NCBI GenBank assembly: GCA_000785145.2
Contig: JSZA02000047.1
Location: forward strand, 1-42,635
DNA length: 42,635 nucleotides
Reading direction: 5' to 3'
Source: Candidatus Thiomargarita nelsonii
Lineage (GTDB): Bacteria; Pseudomonadota; Gammaproteobacteria; Beggiatoales; Beggiatoaceae
Every line of letters starts with the position of its first letter. The first letter of the stretch is position 1. This document shows positions 17,063-26,712 of the stretch, piece after piece. The notes under the pieces are model-generated. The model was given only the letters and a program-made list of their open reading frames with translations. It did no database searches and was not told the origin of the DNA. The translations under genes were made by a program, and so were the position numbers.

Positions 17063-17534
17063 CAAAGTCGATTTATTCTTAAATCAAGCGGCTATTACGG
17101 AGCAAAATGCTGTCAGTCTCAAGCCGATCATTTTGGATTATGTGAATCGAGACGACAACAAATATGTGCTATTCCGACATTCTTCGCTTTATTTTTTTGC
17201 TGACGGAGCATTGGACTTTGTGCAAGAAACCGCTAACAATTTCGCTGATACCCATTATTTACGGTTTGATGGCGAAAAAGTAATGTGGACTTTTATTGCA
17301 ATTGTTATACTGCTCCTGTTAGTCATCGCTTTTATAAAACTTTTCCGTCAAACGCGATTTTTAAAAAAAATCAGACAACATTTGCTCAATATACCCACGT
17401 TTGATAACGGTTTGATTGACTGTTATGTTAAGGTGAATGGACGCATCAAGTCTGATAATGGTTTTTCTTCTCCCATTTCTGAAAAGCATTATGGGAAACT
17501 AGAAAAAACCCGGCAAAGGCATGGAACAACATAA
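17022..17534 (+). CDS. Small membrane protein coupled to the radical SAM gene
   Basis: A 170-residue product starting at ATG 17022 inside the end of the radical SAM gene, so translation is probably coupled. One strong membrane helix (VMWTFIAIVILLLLVIAFI) sits at about 88-106. The soluble part before it, with a beta pattern (DDNKYVLFRHSSLYFFADG), may face the other side. After the helix, NGLIDCYVKVNGRIKS then GFSSPIS weakly resembles the start of a GIDE-type domain, but the ORF ends soon after in basic sequence, suggesting a truncated C-terminus. It may be a substrate or partner of the radical SAM enzyme by position only. Confidence 0.45.
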   Translation: MNLQLKSLKPRLNSKVDLFLNQAAITEQNAVSLKPIILDYVNRDDNKYVLFRHSSLYFFADGALDFVQETANNFADTHYLRFDGEKVMWTFIAIVILLLLVIAFIKLFRQTRFLKKIRQHLLNIPTFDNGLIDCYVKVNGRIKSDNGFSSPISEKHYGKLEKTRQRHGTT

Positions 17535-17621
17535 AAAGGTGATTTTTAAGACGGTTTCGCCCTTGACGCGATTATAAATTTCTGAGGGCAAAGACATAAT
17601 AAATTTATTGCTAAAACACTT

Positions 17622-18356
17622 ATGCATTTATCACGTTTATTTATAGACTGCCCACTGGCGGTTGGGCAAGAAATTGTCTTAGCTAAAGAATCCGCCCATT
17701 ATCTTTTAAATGTGCTACGCCAGCGCGTTGGCACACAAGTCACATTATTTAATGGACAATCCGGAGAATATGTCGCCGATTTGATAGCCGCTGCTAAAAA
17801 AAACGCGCATTTACAAGTGACTGAGTATAAAAACATTGAACGGGAATCTGCCTTACAATTAACATTAGTGCAAGCCATTTCTCGCCCTGAACACATGGAT
17901 TATACTATACAAAAAGCGGTGGAATTAGGCGTACAGCGCATTGTGCCAATTATCACAGAGCGCGGTTTGACGAGAAGCCGTGAGCAACGTTGGCGTAAAA
18001 TTCTTATCAGTGCCTGTGAACAGTGTGGTAGAAATCGCTTACCACAATTAGATAATGTGTTGAGCCTGAATGCTTGGTTAGCTGAACAGAGCCAGAGTTT
18101 TTGTATCGTTTTATCTCCAACAGGAAAACAGGGTATCAATATTCAGTCCCTGTCAGGGATAGAAAAAAATTTAACCGTATTAATTGGAGCAGAAGGCGGA
18201 TTGAGTGAGGCAGAAATAGAGCAAACGAGGCAAGCGGGTTATTTAGACATTCGATTGGGACCACGCATACTCCGCACAGAAACGGCAGCCGTTACGGTAT
18301 TAGCTGTCGTGCAGGCATTGTGGGGAGATTTATACGAATCGGGAGATCGTAGCTAA
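17622..18356 (+). CDS. rsmE: 16S rRNA (uracil(1498)-N3)-methyltransferase RsmE
   Basis: A 244-residue SPOUT-class methyltransferase that methylates U1498 of 16S rRNA. It shows the N-terminal PUA-like domain (HYLLNVLRQRVGTQVTLFNG), the linker QAISRPEHMDYTIQKAVELGVQRI.P, then CEQCGRNRLPQL. The trefoil-knot SAM site is IGAEGGLSEAEIE with the terminal RLGPRILRTETAAVTVL. Length and motifs match the family, and the start ATG is the only sensible one. It stands between repeats. This is an ordinary housekeeping gene that supports the chromosomal nature of the window. Confidence 0.93.
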   Translation: MHLSRLFIDCPLAVGQEIVLAKESAHYLLNVLRQRVGTQVTLFNGQSGEYVADLIAAAKKNAHLQVTEYKNIERESALQLTLVQAISRPEHMDYTIQKAVELGVQRIVPIITERGLTRSREQRWRKILISACEQCGRNRLPQLDNVLSLNAWLAEQSQSFCIVLSPTGKQGINIQSLSGIEKNLTVLIGAEGGLSEAEIEQTRQAGYLDIRLGPRILRTETAAVTVLAVVQALWGDLYESGDRS

Positions 18357-18368
18357 GTACACATCTGG

Positions 18369-18436
18369 TATTTTGGAGTCCAAAGCTTTAGCTTTGGAAA
18401 TCTACGTCCAAAGCTAAAGCTTTGGACTCCAAAATA
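18369..18436. repeat. TTGGAGTCCAAAGCTTTAGC palindrome
   Basis: Inverted arms TATTTTGGAGTCCAAAGC... and ...GCTTTGGACTCCAAAATA surround a short centre, just after rsmE and before the WD40 gene. Confidence 0.8.
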
Positions 18437-18451
18437 CTTGAGGTACTTAAA

Positions 18452-19390
18452 ATGGAGAAGATGAATGATAAAGCCAAATTTTTGGTCAGAGTGGCTTTTT
18501 CCCCAGATGGCCGTTGGCTCGCCTCTGGCAGTACTATATATAAAGATATGGGATGTCACATCAAAATCGTGGCCACGTACTTTGGGTACTAAAACTTCGA
18601 TTAAGGCGGTTGCCTTTTCGCCAAATGGTCAGTGGCTCGCGTTTGTGAGTGATTCTTTTAAACATAAGTTGAAAGTGTGGAATACGAAATTTGGACAATT
18701 GCAATACAGATTGCGAGCACATAAGAAGATCTATTCAATCAGTTTTTCTCCAGATGACAAGTGGCTCGCCTCGTGCGGCGGGGATCGTACCGTCAAATTA
18801 TGGGATGTCAGCTCAGGGCGATTGCAACATACATTAAAAGGGCATAAAGATGAAGTCTATTCAGTTGCTTTTGCCCCAAATGGCAAATGGCTCGCGTCTG
18901 GTAGCAAAGATAAGACAATCAAAATATGGGATGTGGAATCCGCCCGGTTACGGCATAGTTTGGCAGCATCTCAAGGTGATATTTATTCGGTTGCCATTTC
19001 TCCAAATGGCAAATGGTCAAACTCTGGGAAATAAAGCGCGTTGCTGCCGAGACAAAAACACCTGAATCACCGGTTGAACCGATCATGCCTGTTTCTGAAA
19101 ATGGAGACAAAGCTTTTGACTTTTCAAAAATGTCTTCTTGGATCATCAAAGCCGTCGTGATTATTGTGAGTGTCATCTTGCTGGTTTCATTCATCTGGTG
19201 GCTCATTCAACGCTTTTCGCCATCATTACGCCCCCATGCACCCCGTCTCATGGTGAGTATTATCATTGGCATTACTGTAGGCGTTAGTACGACAGCCATC
19301 GCTTATTATTTGTTTGATAGTCCAGAAACGGCGACTATGAGTGGAGTGATAGTTGCAGTCACAGCCCATTATTTTATGAAAGAGGCGTGA
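18452..19390 (+). pseudogene. WD40-repeat membrane protein, twice frameshifted
   Basis: At least five WD40 blades are visible by their VAFSPDGRWLASGS / IKIWDV pattern: one in the starting frame (VRVAFSPDGRWLASGST), the next four from about 18530 in a second frame (for example SISFSPDDKWLASCGGDRTVKLWDV), and a last partial one. At 19016 the text jumps from VAISPNGKW directly to VKLWEIK in a third frame, as if most of one blade had been deleted. The end holds two membrane helices (SSWIIKAVVIIVSVILLVSF and LMVSIIIGITVGVSTTAIAYY). Complete relatives are signalling or scaffold proteins. Without repair the gene yields only fragments. Confidence 0.6.
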
Positions 19391-19472
19391 CTTTCGCTTT
19401 AGGAGTCCAAAATTTATTTTGGACGTCCTTTAAACTAATCCCCTTATTTATTTAAGTTATTTAGGGACAAGT

Positions 19473-21029
19473 CTAATGGCTAGTTCCACTAGAGAGGTGG
19501 ATTTTATTATAAACATTATACTTGCCAGAAGGTTTACGCATCGGAAGCCGTTTGACTTCTTTCAAGGTGGCGGCATCATAAACTATCAATGCCCCCTCCA
19601 AATCCCATATACTCAGTAAAACATACCGCCCATAACGATCAAATTCTACATGGGCGGCCGTTTTACCCGGTACCGGGCGTAGCGTTTTAACAATCTCTAG
19701 CGTGGACTTATCAATCACATGCACTGCATCTTTGTTCGGGCCAAAAAATACATCTACCCAAGCATAACGAGTATTTTCATGACTACGCATAAAAAAGCCT
19801 GGTCCCAAAGTTTCAATACGCTTAATCGTTTTCCAAGTCCCCATATCTATCACACTCACCACGCTTTCTTTGAGATTTGGCGTTGCTAACACTGACTTAC
19901 CTTGATAATCCCAAATAATACCAGAACCAAGATGAGGCATACCCGGCAAATCTAACTCCGCAATCTTACGCCCTACAATGAGGTTAACCACCTGCCCTTT
20001 TGCCCCATCTCGTGCGGCACCAATCAGATGCAAATAATCCTGATCAAAGAAAAAATCATCTAAAAAATTATCCAATTTAATGCGGCGGATAGGAAATTCT
20101 TGTTGCTCAATGAGCTGTTCTTCCCCTGAGTCTTGACGATAATCATGCATTGGTCCTCGATAGACAGGCAATGCTTCTGCTTTGTGGCTATAAGGAATTT
20201 CCCATACTTCTTTTATGTCTTTTAAAGCCGCAATAAAACTATGACGAGGTGATGCAGTATAGACAGCACTTACCCGCGAAGTTTTACCCGTCCCGTCACC
20301 CACATCTATGACTTTGATTGGCGACAAATCACGAGCATCTAATACCACTAAAGTATGAGGTAAATAATTAGCCACCATCACATAACGGTCATCCCCAGAA
20401 ACGGCCAGATTACGAGTGTTAATACCCGCGCGAATTTCCGCCACCATTTTCAGATTGTACAAATCAAACTTACCAATCCAACCATCGCGTGAGGCTAGGT
20501 AAACAAAACGCCCATCTGATGAATACTTCAACCCACCGTGCAGCGCAAAACGGCTGGCAAAACGATAAATCGGTTCTAATTTATCCCCATCCAATACCGT
20601 TACATGATGATCGCCTTTCTCCACCACCAAAAACAAATTCAAAGGGTCCGCATCATACACAGGTTTATTTCGCAACTGAGCGTCGCCATAATGGATGACA
20701 TGGGTGGCCTTAATTTCCCCCATTCCCATACGGGGAATTTCTGGCAGGGGCGTATAGATATAATTGACTAGCGCTTGAATCTGTGGATCGGTGAGCTTGT
20801 CTGCAAAAGCCGGCATTTGGGTGGCGGGCTGTTTTTGTTTAATGACAGCATTAGCCTTGCTACGCCGCAAGCGGCTCAAATTTCCGGGCAACAAAGCCGG
20901 CCCCGTTCCGCCTAAGCGATCAGCACCGTGACAACTAGCACAGTGTTGGGTGTAGAGGACGTTATCTGTCGCATTGCCTGCCGACATTATCATCATAAGG
21001 GATGCTATTATAGGTATTTTTTTGATCAT
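19473..21029 (-). CDS. nirN: NirN-like c-type cytochrome / heme d1 protein (dihydro-heme d1 dehydrogenase)
   Basis: A 518-residue periplasmic protein with a signal peptide (about 1-20). An N-terminal cytochrome c domain contains CASCH (about 30-34) and a downstream Met-containing loop (TQMPAFADKLTDPQIQALVNYI). An eight-bladed d1-type propeller follows. Its motifs are those of NirN rather than nitrite reductase NirS: NTRNLAVSGDDRYVMVANYLPHTLVVLD, then MPHLGSGIIWDYQGK, PGFFMRSHENTRYAWVD and the ending KPSGKYNVYNK. NirN oxidises dihydro-heme d1 in the last step of cofactor synthesis for cytochrome cd1 nitrite reductase. NirF is excluded by the heme c motif. The gene is divergent from norCB, with an FNR-type box between them. 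No nirS or other nir gene lies in the window. Confidence 0.75.
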   Translation of the reverse strand: MIKKIPIIASLMMIMSAGNATDNVLYTQHCASCHGADRLGGTGPALLPGNLSRLRRSKANAVIKQKQPATQMPAFADKLTDPQIQALVNYIYTPLPEIPRMGMGEIKATHVIHYGDAQLRNKPVYDADPLNLFLVVEKGDHHVTVLDGDKLEPIYRFASRFALHGGLKYSSDGRFVYLASRDGWIGKFDLYNLKMVAEIRAGINTRNLAVSGDDRYVMVANYLPHTLVVLDARDLSPIKVIDVGDGTGKTSRVSAVYTASPRHSFIAALKDIKEVWEIPYSHKAEALPVYRGPMHDYRQDSGEEQLIEQQEFPIRRIKLDNFLDDFFFDQDYLHLIGAARDGAKGQVVNLIVGRKIAELDLPGMPHLGSGIIWDYQGKSVLATPNLKESVVSVIDMGTWKTIKRIETLGPGFFMRSHENTRYAWVDVFFGPNKDAVHVIDKSTLEIVKTLRPVPGKTAAHVEFDRYGRYVLLSIWDLEGALIVYDAATLKEVKRLPMRKPSGKYNVYNKIHLSSGTSH

Positions 21030-21184
21030 AATTATTTATTTGATTAAATAAGTTTATATTAATTATAAAAACGCTCGGTACTATACACAAAGTGACACAT
21101 AATTGCTATTTTGTGTTATTGTACATGAGAATTTTTTTTGTATGCCACAAAAATTATCCACTGATGTGGTCGTGTAAAAACAAT

Positions 21185-21198
21185 TTGACATACATCAA
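21185..21198. promoter_or_regulatory. FNR/DNR-type box upstream of norC
   Basis: TTGACATACATCAA, a TTGAC-N4-ATCAA dyad centred about 64 bp before the norC start codon. This is compatible with class II (-41.5) activation and is the same motif type as upstream of the dnr-like gene. It also lies about 160 bp upstream of nirN on the other strand. Confidence 0.78.
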
Positions 21199-21255
21199 GG
21201 ATTTTCTATTTTTTATCACTGAAACTATGTTGTTTTTTCATTAGGAGAATTGCCG

Positions 21256-21690
21256 ATGAGTGAAGTGTTCACCAAATCCATGGCACGAAACATCTATTAT
21301 GGGGGATCAGTATTTTTCTTCTTACTGTTCCTTGCCTTAACCTTTGATACCACCAGTGCTTTACCAGATCGTGATCATCGGGAAAATATTACCCCACAAG
21401 TAGTACTAGGCAAAACCGTATGGGAAGATAACAACTGTATCGGTTGCCATACCCTACTAGGGGAAGGTGCTTATTTTGCCCCAGAATTGGGCAATGTTTA
21501 TAAGCGTTTTGGTAATAGCAAAGAGGCTATTAAAGGATTTATCAAAAGTCGTCCTGTAAATGGTATCCCGGGGCGGCGTAGTATGCCTCAATTTAACCTC
21601 ACTGAGGAAGAATTAGATGCTATCGCTGAATTTTTGAAGTGGACTTCAGAAATTAATACCGGAAATTGGCCACCTAATATCCAAGGTTAA
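21256..21690 (+). CDS. norC: Nitric oxide reductase subunit C (cytochrome c)
   Basis: A 144-residue membrane-anchored cytochrome c that passes electrons to NorB in the cNOR complex. It has an N-terminal membrane helix (NIYYGGSVFFFLLFLALTF), the heme motif CIGCH (about 57-61) and a distal Met in GRRSMPQFNLTEEE. The ATG at 21256 is preferred over the TTG at 21250 because AGGAGA ends 7 nt before it. The gene is followed 16 bp later by norB, with its own AAGGAG site. Transcription is likely NO/anoxia-controlled through the TTGAC-N4-ATCAA box upstream. The subunit is of normal length (about 145-150 residues). Confidence 0.93.
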   Translation: MSEVFTKSMARNIYYGGSVFFFLLFLALTFDTTSALPDRDHRENITPQVVLGKTVWEDNNCIGCHTLLGEGAYFAPELGNVYKRFGNSKEAIKGFIKSRPVNGIPGRRSMPQFNLTEEELDAIAEFLKWTSEINTGNWPPNIQG

Positions 21691-21706
21691 AGGAGAAAAA
21701 ACTTAG

Positions 21707-23089
<1,383 letters not shown>

Positions 23090-23125
23090 ACTAGCTAGTA
23101 TTGCCTAAATTGAAATAAATCTATG

Positions 23126-23151
23126 CGGGGGCGAAAGTCCCCGTTTTTTTT
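23126..23151 (+). terminator. Intrinsic terminator of norCB
   Basis: Stem CGGGG/CCCCG with an 8-nt GCGAAAGT loop, followed by eight T, 36 bp after the norB stop codon. Confidence 0.85.
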
Positions 23152-23237
23152 GATAAATATCGCTCCTGAAATAAGTACAAATTGATATAGCTTGAAAAAA
23201 ATTATCCGTCGTTGTAAAATTGTTTAAGTAACACAAA

Positions 23238-23456
23238 ATGAAGGGATTTACTTATTCCGAAGCTCGTCAAAATCTCTCTAGGCTATTAATACTCGCACAA
23301 AAAGAGGAAATAGAAATTCGTAGAAGAGACGGTGCTTTATTTTCTTTAAGCTCAAAAAAGAAAAAGGCAACATCACCCTTTGATGTTCCTGGAATTAAAA
23401 CTAAAGCGACAACTCAAGATATACTAGATGCTGTTAGGGATTCAAGAATGGGCTAA
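23238..23456 (+). CDS. Phd/YefM-type antitoxin
   Basis: A 72-residue protein beginning MKGFTYSEARQNLSRLLILAQKEE, the fold of Phd/YefM antitoxins (the conserved 'ea R.nls.ll..a' N-terminal DNA-binding region), followed by EIRRRDGALFSLSS. The C-terminal part (TTQDILDAVRDSRMG) is the flexible toxin-binding type. No toxin gene follows. Instead its stop codon lies within GGCTAACAAACGCAGGC, which looks like the left end of an attC site. Orphan antitoxins are common in integron cassette arrays. It could counter a toxin elsewhere or be a relic. Confidence 0.65.
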   Translation: MKGFTYSEARQNLSRLLILAQKEEIEIRRRDGALFSLSSKKKKATSPFDVPGIKTKATTQDILDAVRDSRMG

Positions 23457-23802
23457 CAAACGCAGGCACTCGGACAGCAAAAAGTGATGCAGACGTTTCT
23501 TAAATTATATTTGTATTTAAGTATTTTTTTGATTAGACTGGGACAGTCTTTTTGCAATATCAAGTGCGGAATGTCGGATTTACCTGACTAAAAAACGACT
23601 TTCGGAGATCGCAAAATACGTGCCTGATAAGAGGCGAGTCTGTTTATTTAGTCAGCCTGAGTTAGCAGATAATATCAACTTATCATGTAAAATTGACCTG
23701 ATAAGTTGGATAGTAGGCAAACTTGCCTGAATTTCCGCTCAATATCTATAGAATATCAGGGAAAATTTGCCTGATAATAATATAGTTAGGCAATAAGAAA
23801 AA
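23452..23802. other. Cassette-boundary-like non-coding stretch
   Basis: About 350 bp without a gene. It opens with GGCTAACAAACGCAGGCACT and a CGGACAGCAAAAAG block, both typical of attC left halves. It contains several small dyads (for example AACTTATCA/TGATAAGTT) and ends with GTTAGGC at about 23784, a perfect right core (GTTRRRY). The distance is long for one attC, so it may be a VCR-like or composite site. A 20-bp stretch (ATTATATTTGTATTTAAGTA) near 23505 recurs near 28549. Confidence 0.35.
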
Positions 23803-24434
23803 ATGAGTATTGCATTAAGTTATCTTTTTAAATTGATTTTTTTATTTCTAGTACAGGAGGGCGGAAATCTCCAGACCATGACAGGGCAACCACAAGGGAT
23901 TGCCCCTACCCTCTGCAATTGATATTGTAGGGGCAATCCTTTATGGTTGCCCTGTTTGAAAGTGGTCTGGAGATTTCCGCCCTCCTGCACTAGTGATATT
24001 AGGCATGATGTGGGGCGGAATAAAATCTGATCAAGATTGGTACTTAATGGAGTACAATAGGTTTTCAAAAGTTGTTTCGGTTTTATTTTCATTGCCAGCA
24101 TTTTATTTGACATATTCTGCATTTTCAGCGTACTTTTCTGGTAAGGGGCCACATATAGTGGTTCTGATTGTATTGGTGATCTATAGTGTTATTTGTATAT
24201 TGTGGATAAACGAAACGTATCGTGCAAAAGCATGGTTTGATGATAAGAATATATATTTTCAATCACCATATGGTCACAAAGTTACAATGAATATCAATGA
24301 TATTGAATCTTGTAAATTATCTAGGTATCATAATAATTAGCAAGAGTGGTAAAAAGATTAGGCTGAGTTCATATATGCCAGGTGTAATGAATTTTATTGA
24401 ATTTATAGAAATTTATGTAACAAATGGTAAATGA
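23803..24434 (+). pseudogene. Small membrane protein gene interrupted by a MITE and a frameshift
   Basis: The 5' part encodes MSIALSYLFKLIFLFL and is cut by the 138-bp element at 23852-23989. Removing the element and one CTAG copy joins CTA to GTG and yields MSIALSYLFKLIFLFLVILG followed by MMWGGIK in one frame. The product has three membrane helices (about 1-22, 42-60 and 68-86) and a C-terminal beta domain. After SCKLSRYH a second shift is needed to continue into IIISKSGKKIRLSSYMPGVM and the natural stop at 24434. The PH-like tail suggests a two-domain membrane protein of unknown role. It is probably a former cassette gene, since an attC site follows it. Confidence 0.5.
23852..23989. mobile_element. 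Palindromic MITE with CTAG target duplication (copy 1)
   Basis: Ends TACAGGAGGGCGGAAAT and its inverted match, flanked by CTAG on both sides (23848-23851 and 23990-23993). The GGGCAACC palindrome is nested in the centre. A CTAG (YTAR) duplication is the target type of IS5-group transposases, suggesting trans-mobilisation. This link is inference. Confidence 0.75.
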
Positions 24435-24560
24435 TAATTGTATATTAATCATAGTTAAAAAATCAAGCATGCAACGTTTTTTTGTTGCTCACAAATCAAA
24501 GAATCAGAGTACTTGATAACTTAATAATCATGAATCTGTCCCAATTCAAATATAAAAAAT

Positions 24561-24617
24561 GCCTAACAATGCGCTGAAACCGACGCAAAAAGCGGCGCTG
24601 CTTAGCTTTGGCGTTAT
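24561..24617 (+). other. attC-like recombination site (57 bp)
   Basis: GCCTAACAATGCGCTGAAAC opens the site and TTTGGCGTTAT closes it. In between lies the imperfect palindrome CGACGC...GCGGCGCTGC. The layout R''-L''-L'-R' with GCCTAAC and a GCGTTA right end closely matches short attC sites of mobile integron cassettes. It lies 18 bp before the DUF262 gene. No integrase is seen in the window. Confidence 0.6.
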
Positions 24618-24634
24618 AATAATGAGGAGAAAAA

Positions 24635-26332
24635 ATGGCAATTTGGAAAGCATATAGAGTTTCTGATGCAATAACGGAAGTAGAAGATGAAAAATTCGTT
24701 CTTCCAGTCATTCAAAGAAGACTCGTATGGGATGAAGAGAAAATGGAATTGCTATTCGATACCCTTTTAAAAGGGGATTCTTTTGGTGGAATCATGGTTA
24801 TTGAAGAGGAGAAAGGAAGCAAGCCACTATTTAACTATAGACCATTTACAAAGGACGGGGGGATCATCCAGTCTCGTGAAATCGAAGAATTAACACAACA
24901 ACAGTTCTTTGTGATTGATGGACAACAGAGGATACAATCTTTTTACATAGGTCTTAAAGGAAGCCTAAATGGAAAAGTAATGTACTTTGACTTATTTAGT
25001 GACTTTAATTCTGAGTTTGAATTCAAATTTGAGAACAGTGAAACTAAGTTGCCAAAGCAGTCCAAAGATAATGCAGAAAGGCCAGTGCCAGAGCATAACT
25101 GGTATTTAGTAAGTAGCCTTCTAAAAAGATTAAAAGATACAAACGATGACGAGCAAGTTGCTGATGAAATAATTTCGTCAAGAAAAATAGACGATACCTC
25201 AAAGAAAAAGCATGTTAGAAAAAATGTAAAGGCTTTTTACAAAAATATTATAACTGCTAAAACATTGGGAATGTCGCAGGTTTCAATTAACAAAACATTT
25301 GATGAGGTATCAAATAAGCAAAGAATAGTAGAATTATTTAGACGCTTAAATGACGGGGGAACTAAACTGTCATCTTTTGATTTGGTAGCATCTATACTGA
25401 AGGGATTTTCTTGGGAAATGGAGGGATTCCTTGAGAAAATGTTAGAAGAATATGAAGATATAGGTCTTTCTCAAGACAACTTAATTAAGCTGATATTTTT
25501 GTTGCAAGATGACCATAAAAAGGAAATGGCCTCTATCGAGGGCAAAGATGCGGAATTTGCGATAACAAATAAAGACAGAATAAATAGTACACTTAAGAGC
25601 GTAAAAGACTTTTTGATACACGCTGAACTGTACAATTATTATAAAGACGGTAATCGGTCATTTATACCGCTTTTCTTTGTTGCGTATCACTTATTCTACA
25701 AAGATATAGATGCAAAGTCCCTTTATGTTTACTTTGATAATTATGACGCGGGGAATGTTGATTATCCAATAATGTACAAATGGATTTATCATTCTTTATT
25801 AAATGGCGTTTATCGGAGTAGAGGAGCTGGATGGGTAGCTTATAAGACAGGCGTTCGTAAGTTATTGGCAGAAATAAAAAAACACAAAAATATGGTGTTC
25901 CCAAAGGAAGCATTATTCAATGTGTATATTGAGCACCCAGTTGTTTTTTCTCAAAGCTATAAAGTAGAAAACCTTGATTCTCTTGATCGTTCCTTCTTGT
26001 ATTACCTTATGTATGATCGTAACCAAACGATAAGAAATCAAGATATTGACCATATTATGCCGAAGTCAATATTAGCAAGCCTCAAATATGGGTGGGATGA
26101 AATAAATAGTATTAAAAACTTTCAATTGATAGATTATAAAACTAATCGAGGAATAAAAAACGGAAAGCCTTTTAAAGATTGGATGAACAACGATGTATCA
26201 GATAAGCCGTCTTTTGTTAAAAGGCACTTGATACCTGATGATGAAGGTATGTGGGGAGAGAGTAGGTTTGCTGATTTTCTAGAAAAAAGAGCCGGACTAA
26301 TTCTTGCCAAAATCTCCAAATATTTGCCATAA
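24635..26332 (+). CDS. DUF262 protein with C-terminal HNH (DUF1524/GmrSD-like)
   Basis: A 565-residue protein. The N-terminal DUF262 (ParB/Srx-like NTPase) domain is marked by LPVIQRRLVWDEEKMELLFDTL (about 23-44) and the catalytic FFVIDGQQRIQSF (about 91-103). The C-terminal His-Me finger region contains RNQDIDHIMPKSIL followed by NFQLIDYKTNRGIKNGKPF, the DHI.PKS...N...L....N..K pattern of DUF1524/GmrD nucleases. Fused DUF262-DUF1524 proteins include GmrSD-type restriction enzymes acting on modified phage DNA. AATGAGGAG precedes the ATG. It sits between an attC site and a long attC-like repeat, so it looks like a defence cassette. Target modification cannot be told from sequence. Confidence 0.75.
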   Translation: MAIWKAYRVSDAITEVEDEKFVLPVIQRRLVWDEEKMELLFDTLLKGDSFGGIMVIEEEKGSKPLFNYRPFTKDGGIIQSREIEELTQQQFFVIDGQQRIQSFYIGLKGSLNGKVMYFDLFSDFNSEFEFKFENSETKLPKQSKDNAERPVPEHNWYLVSSLLKRLKDTNDDEQVADEIISSRKIDDTSKKKHVRKNVKAFYKNIITAKTLGMSQVSINKTFDEVSNKQRIVELFRRLNDGGTKLSSFDLVASILKGFSWEMEGFLEKMLEEYEDIGLSQDNLIKLIFLLQDDHKKEMASIEGKDAEFAITNKDRINSTLKSVKDFLIHAELYNYYKDGNRSFIPLFFVAYHLFYKDIDAKSLYVYFDNYDAGNVDYPIMYKWIYHSLLNGVYRSRGAGWVAYKTGVRKLLAEIKKHKNMVFPKEALFNVYIEHPVVFSQSYKVENLDSLDRSFLYYLMYDRNQTIRNQDIDHIMPKSILASLKYGWDEINSIKNFQLIDYKTNRGIKNGKPFKDWMNNDVSDKPSFVKRHLIPDDEGMWGESRFADFLEKRAGLILAKISKYLP

Positions 26333-26337
26333 AAATG

Positions 26338-26690
26338 GTATAACAAACGAATGCACTAGTGCAGGAGGGCGGAAATATCCAGACCACCGGAAAATGGGCA
26401 ACCACAAGGGATTGCCCCTACAATACCATCGAATATTGTAGGGGCAATCCCTTGTGGTTGCCCTGTCATGGTATCGGGATTTCCGCCCTCCTGCACTAGG
26501 ACAAAAAAAGCCGCTTCGCTACACTGCGCCTATAACGGCTGAGTTAAGCTTGTACCTCAAACGATGTGCCATCGTGCTGCGTCACTTCGCTCTCACAGCC
26601 CGATAACAATATAGTTGGAGCGATAACACCCTCTGACGAGTCCGTTATCAGGCTCTTTAGCATCTCAACTCAGCCGTTAGGGGCTTCAAA
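26338..26690 (+). other. Long attC-like cassette boundary, interrupted by a MITE
   Basis: The left end, TATAACAAACGAATGCACT, is split by the MITE at 26360. After it, AGGACAAAAAAAGCCGC continues as in the 35477 copy. The right half shares its sequence with the copies at 33990 and 35477: CGGCTGAGTTAAGC, TGTGCCATCGTGCTGCGT, CTCTCACAGCCCGATAAC, CGAGTCCGTTATCAGGC and the right end CTCAACTCAGCCGTTAGGGG. Nested inverted pairs (CTGAGTT/AACTCAG; CCCGATAAC/GTTATCAGG) are present. Confidence 0.5.
26360..26495. mobile_element. Palindromic MITE with CTAG target duplication (copy 2)
   Basis: Ends TGCAGGAGGGCGGAAAT and its inverse, with CTAG at both borders (26356-26359 and 26496-26499). Excision with one CTAG gives GCACTAGGACAAA, matching the uninterrupted GCACTCGGACAAA at 35495. 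The central GGGCAACC palindrome is again nested inside. Confidence 0.8.
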
Positions 26691-26712
26691 AATAATCACA
26701 TTAAGGAAATAA

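Noticed and set aside
19473..21029. Identification as cytochrome cd1 nitrite reductase NirS
   Set aside because: The propeller motifs are those of NirN and the nitrite reductase-specific blade sequences around the catalytic histidines are absent.
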